Assembly: GCA_002110485.1 (NCBI GenBank)
Contig: MOWL01000088.1
Span: 248,001 to 312,000 of the forward strand
Reading direction: 5' to 3'
Length of the DNA: 64,000 nucleotides
Origin: Emergomyces orientalis
Taxonomy: Eukaryota; Ascomycota; Eurotiomycetes; Onygenales; Ajellomycetaceae
Within the stretch, counting starts at the first letter, position 1. Each line of letters opens with the position of its first letter. The translations under genes and the position numbers were made by a program. Shown here one piece after another: positions 1 to 10,589 of the stretch. The notes beneath the pieces are model-generated. The model was not told the origin of the DNA, searched no databases, and was given only the letters and a program-made list of their open reading frames with translations.

Positions 1-2941
1 AGTCGAGTTCGCCAGCGCGAGTGACAACGTCATCAGGGGTAAGCTTGTTGGAGACCATGAACTGGGCCAGGTCACCAACAACTTTGGATGTTGGGGTGAC
101 TTTGACGATGTCACCGAGCAGGTAGTTGGCTTGCTCATACGCTTTTTTGGTTTCAGCCCACTGGGTTCCGAGACCGAGCTGGTGGGCCTGGAAGATCAAG
201 TTGGTCAGCTGGCCACCGGGGATTTCGTGCTCGTACACTTCTGGATCCGGGCCCGTCAGACCAGCTTCGAATGGCGAGTAGAGGAGGCGTAATTGCGCCC
301 AATATGAATCGATAGCGCGTACATTACGGATGTTGAGCTTGGGATCGAGGTCTGTGCCTTCAAGAGATGCAAGGATGGCACCAACGCTGGGTTGAGAAGT
401 CATTCCGGACATGCTGTCAGTAGCAGCATCGACGGCGTCCGCACCAGCCTGGGCACAAGCCACCATGGATGCAACACCGGTACCAGCAGAGTCATGGGTA
501 TGCACGTGGATAGGAAGGTCGGGATATCTCTTGCGGATAGCTCCAACTAGAAGGGTGGCGGCCTGAGGCTTCAACACACCAGCCATATCCTTGATACCAA
601 GAACATGTGTTCCAATCTCCACGATTTTGTCAACCAGACTAAGGTAGTAATCCAAGTTGTATTTCTTGCTTGGATTCAACATGTCACCACTATAGCAAAT
701 GGTGGCTTCAATAACACCACCCGCGGCGGCAACAGCCTTCATGCCAACTTCGAGCTGGTCGATATCGTTCAGGGCATCGAAAACACGGAAAATATCCACG
801 CCATATTTCTTGGCTTGTTTACAGAAATGGTAGATGGCGTTATCGGGAAGCCTAGGTAGCGACAGGTTCAGTAAATTAGAATAAAGTAATAAGATGGGAA
901 CAGGGCCAAAATATTCAACTTACGAAGAGTATGCAACACCATTTGCACCACGGAGCAACATCTGGAAGGGGATATTAGGCACAGCTTTTCTCAGTTTCCG
1001 AAGACGATCCCATGGATCCTCATACAAGAATCTCATAGCAACATCGAAAGTAGCACCACCCCAGCACTCCAAACTGTAAGCATTGCTGTACGCGTAGCTG
1101 GTCTCCTTGGCAATATTCAACAAATCGACCGTTCGCACACGGGTAGCCAACAAAGACTGATGAGCGTCTCGCCAGGTGGTGTCCATGATCAAGCAACCCT
1201 TGTTGGCGCGGATGGCCTTGGCGAATCCAGTTGGGCCCTGCTCATCAATAATCTTTTTCCACCCTTGTGTGCACGGAAAGGTAATATCAATTGGCTTGTT
1301 ATTCTCATCAACCATGGTGGGCATGCTGATATCGCCCTTGAACTTGGGCTCGCCAATTTGACCCTTGATGCTGCTACCGTTAACGGCAACGTCGCCAAGG
1401 TAGGCCAACAATTTCTGGGCACGGTTCTGGCTGCCAATCATCGAGAACAACTCGGGCGAATCGTCAATGAAGGTGGTCCAGCAGGTACCATCGATGAAGG
1501 TAGGGTGGGTCAGGACAGATGCCAAGAATGGGATATTGGTCTTGACGCCACGGATGCGGAACTCGATAAGGGCCCGCAGCATCTTGCGTCGTACAATCTC
1601 ATAGGTGGAGCCACGGCAAGTGCACTTAACCAACATAGAATCGTAATGAGGGGTGATAATGGAGCCAGCAAAGCCGTTACCTCCATCAAGACGCACACCG
1701 TTCCCGCCAGCGGAACGGTAAACCTCAATCTTGCCAGTGTCGGGCGAGAACCCCTTGGTGGGGTCCTCAGTTGTGATACGGCACTGGATAGCGAAGCCAC
1801 GGGTTGTGATGCGGTCTTGCGTCAAGCCTAGCTGTTCAAGCGAAGCACCCGCAGCGATCTGGATCTGTGCGGCAACAATATCGATTCCAGTGATCTCCTC
1901 AGTGATGGTGTGCTCAACTTGGATGCGCGGATTGATTTCAATAAAGTAATAGCGGTTCTGTTGGTCGACAAGGAATTCGGCGGTACCAGCATTGCGGTAG
2001 TTTACCGATTTGGCAAGCTTCACGGCGTCGGCCAAGATGTTGTCGCGGACTTCGACGGGCAGATCCTTGGCGGGCGCAATCTCGACGACCTTTTGGTGGC
2101 GACGTTGGACACTGCAGTCGCGTTCGTACAAGTGGACGATGTTTCCATGGTTGTCGCCAAGCAGCTGCACCTCGATGTGCTTTGGTTTGTCGAGGAATCG
2201 TTCCACAAATACAGTACCATTGCCGAACGCGGACTTGGCTTCGGAGGTCGCGCGCTCAAAGGAGTCTTGCAGGGTCTCCTGCTCTCTGACCACTCGCATA
2301 CCACGTCCGCCACCGCCAAAGGCAGCCTTGATGATAATGGGGAAACCATACTCATCAGTGAATGCCTTGACCTCTTCGAACCTCTCGACAGGGCCAGGGG
2401 TACCGGGGACGACGGGGACACCGCATTCCACGGCTAGGCGTCGGGCTGAAACCTTGTCACCCAGCGCATCAATGGTGTCCGCAGTCGGTCCCACAAACAC
2501 CAACCCAGCCTTCTCAACATTCCGGGCAAACTCCGCGTTCTCGGACAGGAAACCATATCCGGGATGAATGAGATGAACGTCGTGCTGGATGGCAATCCTG
2601 ATGATCTCGTCACCAGCAAGATAGGCAGCCACAGGGGTGAATTGGCCCCTCTTGCCAATGACGTAGGCCTCATCTGCCTTTTGGCGGTGCATACTCAGTC
2701 TGTCCTCATAGCTGTAGACTGCGACGGTCTGAAGCGAAAGCTCATGAGCGGTACGGAAAATTCGAATAGGGATTTCTCCGCGGTTGGCGACGAGGATCTT
2801 GTTGAATTGCATGATGGTAGAACTAGCACGCAGCCTGCCATGGACGGAGTGCTGGGCTGGCTGGCGGCTGTGATCTTCCACCTGCTCGTCCGCGGCAGAG
2901 CCTTGATGTGCAGGCGAGGCGCTTGAGACGAGGCTCGTCAT
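1..2941 (-). CDS. pyc: Pyruvate carboxylase, 3' end beyond the left edge
   Basis: Biotin enzyme that carboxylates pyruvate to oxaloacetate (anaplerosis, gluconeogenesis); cytosolic in most fungi. Exon 1 is 924-2941 and exon 2 is 1-851 and runs off the window; the intron 852-923 (GTAAGT...CTAG) splits a Ser codon and joins NGVAYSS to LPDNAIYHF exactly as expected for the family. About 956 residues are present of roughly 1190. The biotin carboxylase part starts near residue 44 (MQFNKILVANRGEIPIRIF), shows a Gly-rich ATP-grasp loop (AAFGGGGRGMRVV) and the EINPRIQVEHT segment; the carboxyltransferase part includes DTTWRDAHQSLLATRVRT and, in exon 2, the HVHTHDSAGTG metal-site segment. The C-terminal biotinyl domain is missing because of the edge. 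The first ATG gives a short Ser/Gln-rich leader like other filamentous fungal forms; Met44 is an alternative start. Confidence 0.97.
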
Positions 2942-4028
2942 TGTGAATGGAATTTTACGGTGATCAGGGTCGTCGGATAGAAGGAGGTTTTAGGTGAGCG
3001 AGAATGGGAGGATGCGCAGGAAGACGCTCTGTCCTGTTCCCCTGCGGAATTTTTATATCACACTTTCTCGCAGGACAATTTCGAAGGAATATGACTTGAA
3101 GAATGAAGAGAGACTATTAGCAAAGAACCAGGAAGAGTGAGTCAATTATAGGGTTACAAGATCTTTCGTTTTAAGTGTGAGTGAACCAGGCAGAGGAATG
3201 GAAATGAAACGAGTTGGGAGTTGGGAATAGTGGGGAAGAAGGACGAGGGGGGGGGTGTGTGGGTTGCGCCGCAGCGCCGGATAAAGAATACTAGTAGGTA
3301 CAACTTACCTCTGGATACAAGACGGAGAATACAGTCAATTGGACAGCAAGAAGCGGGATTAAAATAGACGAAGCTGCAGCAATCGGGCACCAGGGGCTGG
3401 CGAGGGATGGCTCTGGTTCAATTGCAGCGGTTGGAGGCGGTGGTGGGATTTCTGGAGGGATTTGGGAGTCAGCGAGTGGAGGGGGAATTTATTTTTGCTG
3501 GGGGATGATGCCATCTTAGTCACTGAACTAGTTATAATAACTAGTTCAAGTTTAACTACCAAAAGCTTCCAGCAAAAAAACTTATTTAACACCGAGAAAG
3601 GATTTAGTTTTATTTTATTTTTATTTTAGCCCGGCTTTATTCCGGTTCACGTGGTGCGGAAAAAAAAAAAGAAAAGAAGCAGAAAAAGCAAAAGAAAAAT
3701 GAGGCCGAGACTCTATGTCGAAGAGTCAGTACTCAAATACAGAAAAAACCAGCAGAGATACGCAGAGATACGCATCATTCCAGCGATATAAAAACAACAA
3801 ACAAAAAACATTATAGTTATATCTTTCCCGCATCCCCATATTATTATAACTACTACGGAGTACACACCCTGCGTCCCCCTCCTCCACAAATTACAAATTC
3901 TCCTCTGTTTATCACCCCCCTGCATCCAGCATAAATCCTCATCCCGATATTTCCCACATCGGGAGTCCTAGGAGCCTACTGGCCACCAGTGCCGAAGTAC
4001 CTGTACCCAATCGCTATCTCTTCAACCT

Positions 4029-4397
4029 ATGGCTGACGATGTACCAGGTACGTATTTTGCTAGTTTGAAAGATGCGACAAACGCTGTTCGGTCCCTGCTG
4101 GCCTGTTGGCCTGCTGGGGAACGGGTAGATCTTCTGCATGTGCTGCAGGAACTTGGTTTTTTGCCAGTCCAACCAGCCATGGCTAATGGCTATCCTCGGC
4201 CCCTACATACGAATGTGTGGACAAGGTGATGTTTGAACTGACTGTGAGGTTTCTATCTACCATTCTACGAGCTGGGAATCTAAACTCTGCCTACTGCCAC
4301 ACGTAACGATGTAGAAAATGGGCTGCCAATCGCCGTTGACCCATCTACCTTTAAGGATATCTTTAACAACCTGGCAGCTAACTACTCCCGGGTATAA
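4029..4397 (+). CDS. Possible 33-residue spliced micro-protein
   Basis: Unrecognised and uncertain. An ATG at 4029 is followed after 19 nt by a consensus donor (GTACGT, 4048); an acceptor TAG at 4312-4314 with an upstream CTAAAC leads in phase into 4315-4397, ending in TAA. The joined product starts MADDVP and ends with an amphipathic stretch (PSTFKDIFNNLAANYSR). The unspliced reading from the same ATG continues 66 codons to 4229, so either form is possible. GTATAA at 4392 could itself be another donor, which would extend the gene. It could be a short peptide gene, an upstream ORF of an unannotated transcript, or chance. Confidence 0.25.
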
Positions 4398-5616
4398 TAA
4401 TCTTTGAAAAAGGAATCAGCTTGCTCGCACCCCGGGATGTCTGGGTCCCTCTCGGACACTAACAAAAAGTAAAACTCCAGCCAAACAACCCGACACGAAA
4501 ACGTCAATTCTCATCTATTCCGATATCTTATCTCAACAATAGTCAACTATGTATCTCTCTATTTCTCTCTGCCTGCCTCTTTGCTGGTGAAAAGGGGTTT
4601 TCTCTCCCCCCCCCCGTTTGCCTTTGTTGGGGGGCGCCTATTGCTTCAACAATCTAAAATACCTCGGGTCTCGGGCTTCGTCCCCATAATGAATCAACTA
4701 AATAGTAGTAGACCATGCGTTTTTCGGAAGGAGAAATAAAAAATAGCCCGAATATTTTTACCTAATACTTAATGCGTAAACTAACCAGATCACAGGGCCA
4801 GAAGAGGAAAAAAGAAAATTTCAAACCACAGCTCACGAAAGGCCAATGCCATCTGGCGCGGTCTAGTATCTCCGCGTTATATCACGAGGACATAGAATGA
4901 ACTATTATTGGATGCTCCAGACAAAGCATTGAGCTTCGGGTAAATAAATAATATACGATTGTAATTAGACATAAATTAGCTAAATAAAAATGTTTTTGGG
5001 TTAGGTGACCCAGGTGGTCATTGCAATTATTTGAGCTAGTTTATTATTTATATATTTATTATATTTGAGTATTCTATGCCGAAGTGAAGTACATATGTAG
5101 CGGAGCGTAGAGTGTGAGAGTCCCCCTTAGCTGGCCGTTATGATATTTATACTTTTAGCAACTGGAACGTTGGAAAGGAAAACTACGCTGGTAAAGGCTT
5201 CCGCAAGGGCGAATGTGGCCAACAGCCGAAATGAGGGATTGATAAAGCTGCAGCAGAGCAAGTGGAAGAGATACTATTCTCGCATGGTAGCTCTAGAACC
5301 AAAGCTGGTGGTTCGACGTATGGTTTTAACAGCGGACGACATCCCACTCCTCCACATACAGACGACACACCGGGCGGTATAGATTTCATCTCTCGCCTCG
5401 CGTAATTTTCCTACCTCGCGATTTAATCTTTATCAAGATGAGCGTCCGATAATCACCTTCCAAACCCATGACAACGTAACCGGCGCGAATAGAAGTAAAT
5501 GTTTCCCCCCCCCAGGAGACCGGCCACAGCAGTGTCCCTGGAGTTGCTTCAAAGTGACCATTTAAAAGTGAGTCTCCGTAACCAGAGCGAGGTTCCCTTT
5601 GTTTGGCCACAAAATC

Positions 5617-5859
5617 TTATCTATACGGCTTGAGAGTCGAGGTAAATAGGGCGCTATGGAGTTTCCTTTTTCCCCAACAAATAGTCAACAACCAGTGATC
5701 TGGATCTTGATTGAGCTGACGCAGCATCAGCTGGATGAGCTCTGCGCGATTGATTGATGGGCCGATGTTTATCGGTAGAAAATTGTCCGATGGATCTTTC
5801 ACATTAGGGCAACCAGCATCAAAAAGGCGACTGGCCTCTTTGATAGCCCAGTGAGGCAC
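5617..5859 (-). pseudogene. Possible ankyrin-repeat fragment
   Basis: An 80-codon open stretch on the minus strand whose middle has ankyrin-like spacing: ASRLFDAGCPNVKDPSDN, then NRAELIQLMLRQ, resembling the A-x-x-LL-x-AG-A-x-x-N...R-x-E-x-x-x-x-LL pattern. No start region, repeat series or splice structure was found around it, and the neighbouring frames are closed, so if real it is a relic. Support is motif shape only. Confidence 0.2.
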
Positions 5860-6161
5860 GCTCTATCTATCTTGGTGATTTTTGGGTTAAGTGCGAATAG
5901 CGTTGTTCTGCTGCTTCATCGCCATGCTCTTCTAGCTGTTTTACAATAATCAATGTCCTGAGGATGATGGTTGAATCCATTGCTATGAAAGTAACGCGGA
6001 AGAATCAGCTCTTGGGAGCTCTGGCATGGATTAGAACTAGTTAGGGCTACGAACAGTCCGCGCTAAACTATATAAGCAGTCACTAGCCCTAACTCACATA
6101 ACTAAACGATAAAAAATTATATTTTCCACAGAATATAAACTTCTCAACTTCAAGGTCTACC

Positions 6162-6280
6162 ACATACGACCATAGGGAGTGGAAAACAGGGCTTCCCGTC
6201 CGCTCAGCCATACTTAAGCCACTCGCCGGCCGGTCAGTAGTTGGGTGGGTGACCACCAGCGAATCCCGGCTGTCGTATGT
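6162..6280 (+). rRNA. 5S ribosomal RNA gene
   Basis: 119 nt that read as a fungal 5S rRNA: the start ACATACGACCATAGGGAGTG, the loop sequence AAAACAGGGCTTCCCGTCCG, TACTTAAGCC, and AGTAGTTGGGTGGGTGACCA followed by GCGAATCCC. The first nine bases (ACATACGAC) pair perfectly with the last nine (GTCGTATGT) to form helix I. A T-run directly follows as an RNA polymerase III stop. 5S genes dispersed singly among protein genes, as here, are usual in filamentous ascomycetes. Confidence 0.97.
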
Positions 6281-6286
6281 TTTTTT
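6280..6286 (+). terminator. Pol III T-run after the 5S gene
   Basis: Seven consecutive T residues begin at the last base of the 5S gene, the standard RNA polymerase III termination signal. Confidence 0.85.
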
Positions 6287-6623
6287 CGGAAGTTTTTTAT
6301 ATTCATATTTATTACACGGCATTGAAAGAACAAAAATAAATGTTTATTTTTGCCCTTGTGATTGTTAACATTGATTGTGGGGCGACCTTCTTTCTTTACA
6401 CAGGTTTAGAATACCGGAGAAGTTGCATTTTGCACTTCTTTTCAAAAAAAGAAAGCTATGGGAAAACTAGAATGAGCCTCAAGCATACACGAATATCATG
6501 GCAGAAGTTTATTAACGTTCTAATCGGCATGAAACTCAGGTGAGAATAATATAATACGCGAAATCGAGGATATATACCAATAAAACAGCCCTAGAATCAT
6601 TCAGCCGGGCAGCCTAATACTCC
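6287..6623. other. Spacer between 5S and the monooxygenase 3' end
   Basis: About 340 nt of AT-rich sequence. It likely holds the 3' untranslated end of the minus-strand monooxygenase gene. No gene-like signal was seen. Confidence 0.5.
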
Positions 6624-8390
6624 CTATTTGCACTCCAGTCCCTCCAATTTGCCAGCCTTCCGCCAATCGCCCAGGAGCTTCATGAAAGAAGGGGAGCCCA
6701 ACCCGTACGTCGAGTTCCGCAGCACAAGCTCAGACGGTTTTCCCTCGTTGTTGTAGTAGCCAGGCGTGCACTCCTTGACAAAGCCTGCATGCAACTTGCC
6801 CAACTCGACAATGGTCTCTGTCCATTTCTGCTCCGCTTCCCCGGTGGCCTCTATGGTGTTGATCTTGCGCTGCTTGCACTGAGCTACGGTCCACGCAATA
6901 TGCTCCGCCTGCTCCGCGAGCATGTGCGTGAGGTTGGGCGTCAAACCGGACTGGAGCAAGCTGACGGTGAAGAGATTGGGGAATCCGCGGCTGTGGAAGC
7001 CGTGCAGTGTGGAAGCGCCGTGTTTGGCCCATTTGTCGTTGAGCAGGACACCATTGCGGCCGCGCACGGTCATGGTTGACCGGTTTGAGTAGATGACTGC
7101 GTATTCGAAGCCTGTGGCGTAGATGATACAGTCGAGCTCGTATTCTCTGCCGTTGGCGACGATGCCCTTCCCTGTGATACGATCCACACCCTTACCGTCA
7201 GTGTCGACGAGCGTGACGTTGGGCCGGTTGTACGCCAGCAGGTAGTCGTTGTGGAAGCATGGCCGCTTGCAGAATTGGTTGTACCAGGGCTTCAGCTTCT
7301 CAGCGGTGGCCGGGTCTTTGACGAACCTGTCGATGCGAGCGCGGATCTGGTTCATTTTGTTGAAATCCGCGAGTTGCAGCTTGTCCTGGTTTGCCTCTGC
7401 GGCAGTCTCCTGCTCCGCGCCGCCATAGACGGACAGGTTCCGCAAGATGTCGGTCCAGTTGTCATTGACCAGGTCTTCATCCTGGTGCCCACCGGTTACG
7501 ATGATGTTGAAGTTCTCCATCCGTTTCCTCTGCCAGCCAGGGGTCAGCTTCTCGACCCACTCCGGGTCCGTGGGTCCGTCCTTCCGGTGGTCGATTGACG
7601 ATGGCGTCCGTTGGAAGACGTAGAGATGACCCGCACCCTCCGCAAGATGCGGGATTGCTTGAACAGACGTGGCACCGGTTCCGATGATCCCAATGCGCTT
7701 GTCTCCGATCTTATTGAGGCCACCCGTCGTGTCGCCTCCAGTGTAGTTGTAGTCCCACCGCGTCGTGTGGAACGTGTGGCCCTTGAAGGTATTGATTCCC
7801 GGGATACCGGGCAACTTGGGATTGTGCAGTGGCCCGCTGGATGTCGCTACAAATTTGGCAGTGATTTTGTCGTTGCGGCTAGTAGTTGCAGTCCACAGCT
7901 GAGTGGCTTCATCCCACTCTAGCGCGAGGACTTCGGTTTGGAAAAGGGCCTTTTCATAGAGTCCAAAGTGTTTGCCAATCGCCTGCGCGTGCTTTAGCAG
8001 CTCCTTGCTCCTCGCATACTTTTCCGTTGGGGTATAGCCTAATTCCTCTAGTAGCGGCATGTATATGTACGCCTCCGTGTCGCAAGCTGCTCCCGGATAC
8101 CGATTCCAGTACCATACGCCGCCGAAATCGCCAGCTTTTTCGACAATGAGCAGGTCTGAGATGCCGGACTTTTGCAGGTTCGCCGCTATGAGCTGCCCGC
8201 CCCATCCGCCACCGACGATGAGAAATTCGACATGCTTTTCTACTGGGTCCCGCGAGAAATTCGGGTCCGCGTACTGATCGACCAGAACTTCGCCGTCTAA
8301 TTCAATATATTGATTGATGCCGTCGCCTCGCAGGCGTTTATCACGCTCCGCGCGATATTTGGCACGCAGGGCCTCAGTGTCAATGTGCAT
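6624..8390 (-). CDS. Flavin-dependent Baeyer-Villiger monooxygenase
   Basis: Intronless, 588 residues, a normal length for fungal Baeyer-Villiger monooxygenases (BVMOs). These FAD/NADPH enzymes insert oxygen next to a ketone to give an ester or lactone. Seen in the sequence: the FAD Rossmann loop GGGWGG at residues 60-65, the GGVWYWNRYPGAACD stretch at 90-104, the BVMO fingerprint F-x-G-x-x-x-H-x-x-x-W-D at 202-213 (FKGHTFHTTRWD), and the NADPH Rossmann loop GIIGTGAT at 234-241. No signal peptide or membrane segment is evident. It is transcribed away from the esterase-like gene at 10590, and the two share a 2.2 kb upstream region. The substrate cannot be read from sequence; this N-terminally extended subgroup includes steroid and cyclic ketone oxygenases. 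Confidence 0.93.
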   Translation of the reverse strand: MHIDTEALRAKYRAERDKRLRGDGINQYIELDGEVLVDQYADPNFSRDPVEKHVEFLIVGGGWGGQLIAANLQKSGISDLLIVEKAGDFGGVWYWNRYPGAACDTEAYIYMPLLEELGYTPTEKYARSKELLKHAQAIGKHFGLYEKALFQTEVLALEWDEATQLWTATTSRNDKITAKFVATSSGPLHNPKLPGIPGINTFKGHTFHTTRWDYNYTGGDTTGGLNKIGDKRIGIIGTGATSVQAIPHLAEGAGHLYVFQRTPSSIDHRKDGPTDPEWVEKLTPGWQRKRMENFNIIVTGGHQDEDLVNDNWTDILRNLSVYGGAEQETAAEANQDKLQLADFNKMNQIRARIDRFVKDPATAEKLKPWYNQFCKRPCFHNDYLLAYNRPNVTLVDTDGKGVDRITGKGIVANGREYELDCIIYATGFEYAVIYSNRSTMTVRGRNGVLLNDKWAKHGASTLHGFHSRGFPNLFTVSLLQSGLTPNLTHMLAEQAEHIAWTVAQCKQRKINTIEATGEAEQKWTETIVELGKLHAGFVKECTPGYYNNEGKPSELVLRNSTYGLGSPSFMKLLGDWRKAGKLEGLECK

Positions 8391-10589
8391 CTTTATGGTA
8401 GGAAACTTGTAACCAGAGGAGTAGGAGGAGACGAGAGTAGAATGAAAGACACAGAGAAAAGATGCTTAAATGGGCAGTACATACAACACAAGCTGCTGGA
8501 TCAAAAACCTAGACTTAAAAACAAAAACCCGGAGTAAATCAATCCGGGGTCTCTACGAACCTCCTTGTGGCCATCTTTATAAAGCCTTGCCAGTCCCTAT
8601 CGACATTGGTGAATAATGTATGTACATATCTTCGAGAGGTTCCAGCTAGGCAAAGATCACGAGTCCCTCGTTGGAGTCGAATATGTCGAGTCGCACATTC
8701 TGAGTCGAACAGTCGAGTCGGACAGGCCATGGCGGATAGACCGAGTCGAGCACAGAAAGGCAAGCAGCTCCACCTCGGGAACCGAGTCGACGCTACCGAG
8801 TCGAGCATGCGGAGTTGAACTACTAGTAGTTTGTTACCAGGCAGAATAACCAGAACATAATATAAATGTATTATTAGTCGAAAATTGCCTTTATTCACAT
8901 CCACACATAAATGGAGTCAGTAACAACATAGTGAAACGTAGATCTAACTATGAAATGGATCATGTCAAAATTAATAGCAGAAAAATAATGATGAGGGTTG
9001 TTGAGTGCCACAGTTGCCAAGCTCAACATTCCTTTTGCCAGAGTTTATACTTTTGCTCTCAAACCAAAAAAATTGACTCGCCCCAAAAGAAAAATATATA
9101 GCTCAAATCAAAAGATTTGTTTTGATATCACTTCTGCACCCATTAAGCACTAAATTAGTGAGCTCAAGGGGCCCAAGAGAAACTTCAGAACAGGGATGGG
9201 ATGTGGCGAAGTACAATATACTGTACATACATCATCGGTGGGTTCAAGTTAGGTACGGGCGTAAAGGGAAAAATAGATCTCTAGATTCTATCTTTATTAT
9301 GTAAGACTGTATACGTAGTTAAGTTAGTTAAGTTAGTTAGTTTCTGACCATCCAGGCACCTTTCATATCTGAGTGATCGTGTAATTTGTCAGATAGTTGG
9401 TAAATCTGATTATCAATCTCTTCTTCTTCACTGCCTGTTGCTTAACAATTCTCTGGAGATAATGCAAGGATCACCTATCTGGCTTCAAACTCCAAGTTTA
9501 AATAACTCTAAATCGTCAGCGAACCAGTGGGCCCTTGAGGCTGACTTCATGTCACTAAAATGCGAGTCATTTTTACATTGAATAGGGAGGTTTAGAGGTT
9601 TAGCCAGCCAAATTTTATCAGTTCGGTTCGGTTGTAGACCCTCCTATATAGGTTATTAGCTGGAGGTTCAATTTTGTGCTAGATAATATAAAAGAAACTC
9701 TCATCTTCACTCGACTGAATGGCAAAACTACTAGTAAGAGTTCTAGCAACTGATAAAATGCATTTCGATTTTGTGAATCAGTCCGGGAACTAACCTAACT
9801 GGGTTAAATTACTCCGTCGCTACATGGATTCCCGATGTTCTCGGGCTTCCATTTTTTCTACAGCGTAACTTACCCACAAAACAGCTTATCCAGATCTAGC
9901 ATATTAGTAATATCTTATTGATCAGGAGCAGGAAACTCTCAACTGCTTCAGGCTAGAAAACGCGCCCAGCCCAACTCAGTTGAACTGAAATGGTAAAAAG
10001 CTGGCTAAACCTCCCCCACATCGGCTTTGGCCCTTTTTTAAGTACTAGTTACCCACAGCCTCGGCTGGTCAAAACTTTTGAGAACGTCATCCACACATTG
10101 CATGCGGAGTACTTGCTCTAGGGCTGACATCGTCCCCCCCTTGCTGTCTGACATTCTCGCACATTTTCTATCATCATATTCCTAACAATCGTGTCTCTGG
10201 AAGCTGATATATTAGTACTATTTAGTATTCGTCATATTAAAACCGTGATGCTGAGGAGGGAGGGGCAGCTACATAGTAAGTGCCGGAGGGGCAGATTTGT
10301 AATCCCCAAACTTCAAACCACGACTAGGGCTTAGTTGGCTGACATGCGGGGATTATCATAATGATGATCTGGTGCACCACCGTTGGTGGGGAAATAACTA
10401 TAAATACTGAACGGGTACGGGTCCAAATCCTCCAAAAAAAATAATAAAATAAAATCAAAAAACCAAAGTTGTTCATTCTGAAACAAAAGGCACTATTTAC
10501 ACAATTATCACTATCACTGTCATACCCATTCGCGATATTTAACATCTTGACTTTTTCCAACCAATATCATTCTATATCAAATCGAAACA
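8391..10589. other. Divergent spacer with a GAGTCGA motif array
   Basis: 2.2 kb between the start codons of the monooxygenase and the esterase. It contains a cluster of GAGTCG motifs (8661-8818, listed separately), a short tandem AGTTAAGTT run near 9315-9341, and otherwise AT-rich sequence with no protein-like reading. The esterase-proximal 300 bp should hold its promoter. Confidence 0.5.
8661..8818 (+). repeat. Irregular GAGTCGA motif array
   Basis: About nine copies of GAGTC(G/C) or GAGTTG lie within 158 bp, beginning at roughly 8661, 8674, 8688, 8702, 8715, 8743, 8783, 8798 and 8812. Spacing is irregular, 12-15 bp in the first half and wider later, so this is not a simple microsatellite. 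It may be a degenerate minisatellite, an LTR fragment or a protein-binding cluster. Confidence 0.6.

Larger units (their letters stand above)
2942..6161. other. Long spacer between pyc and the 5S rRNA gene
   Basis: 3.2 kb without a convincing long gene. It starts with the pyc upstream region (an E-box-like CACGTG near 3648, poly-A/purine tracts at 3660-3700) and contains a TACGGAGTA motif near 3853, a C9 run near 4606, and AT-rich sequence around 4910-5090. Two weak coding signals inside are listed separately: a possible two-exon micro-ORF at 4029-4397 and an ankyrin-like fragment at 5617-5859. Confidence 0.6.

Noticed and set aside
1160..2926. Several long plus-strand open stretches over pyruvate carboxylase
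   Set aside because: Antisense shadows of a strongly coding exon.
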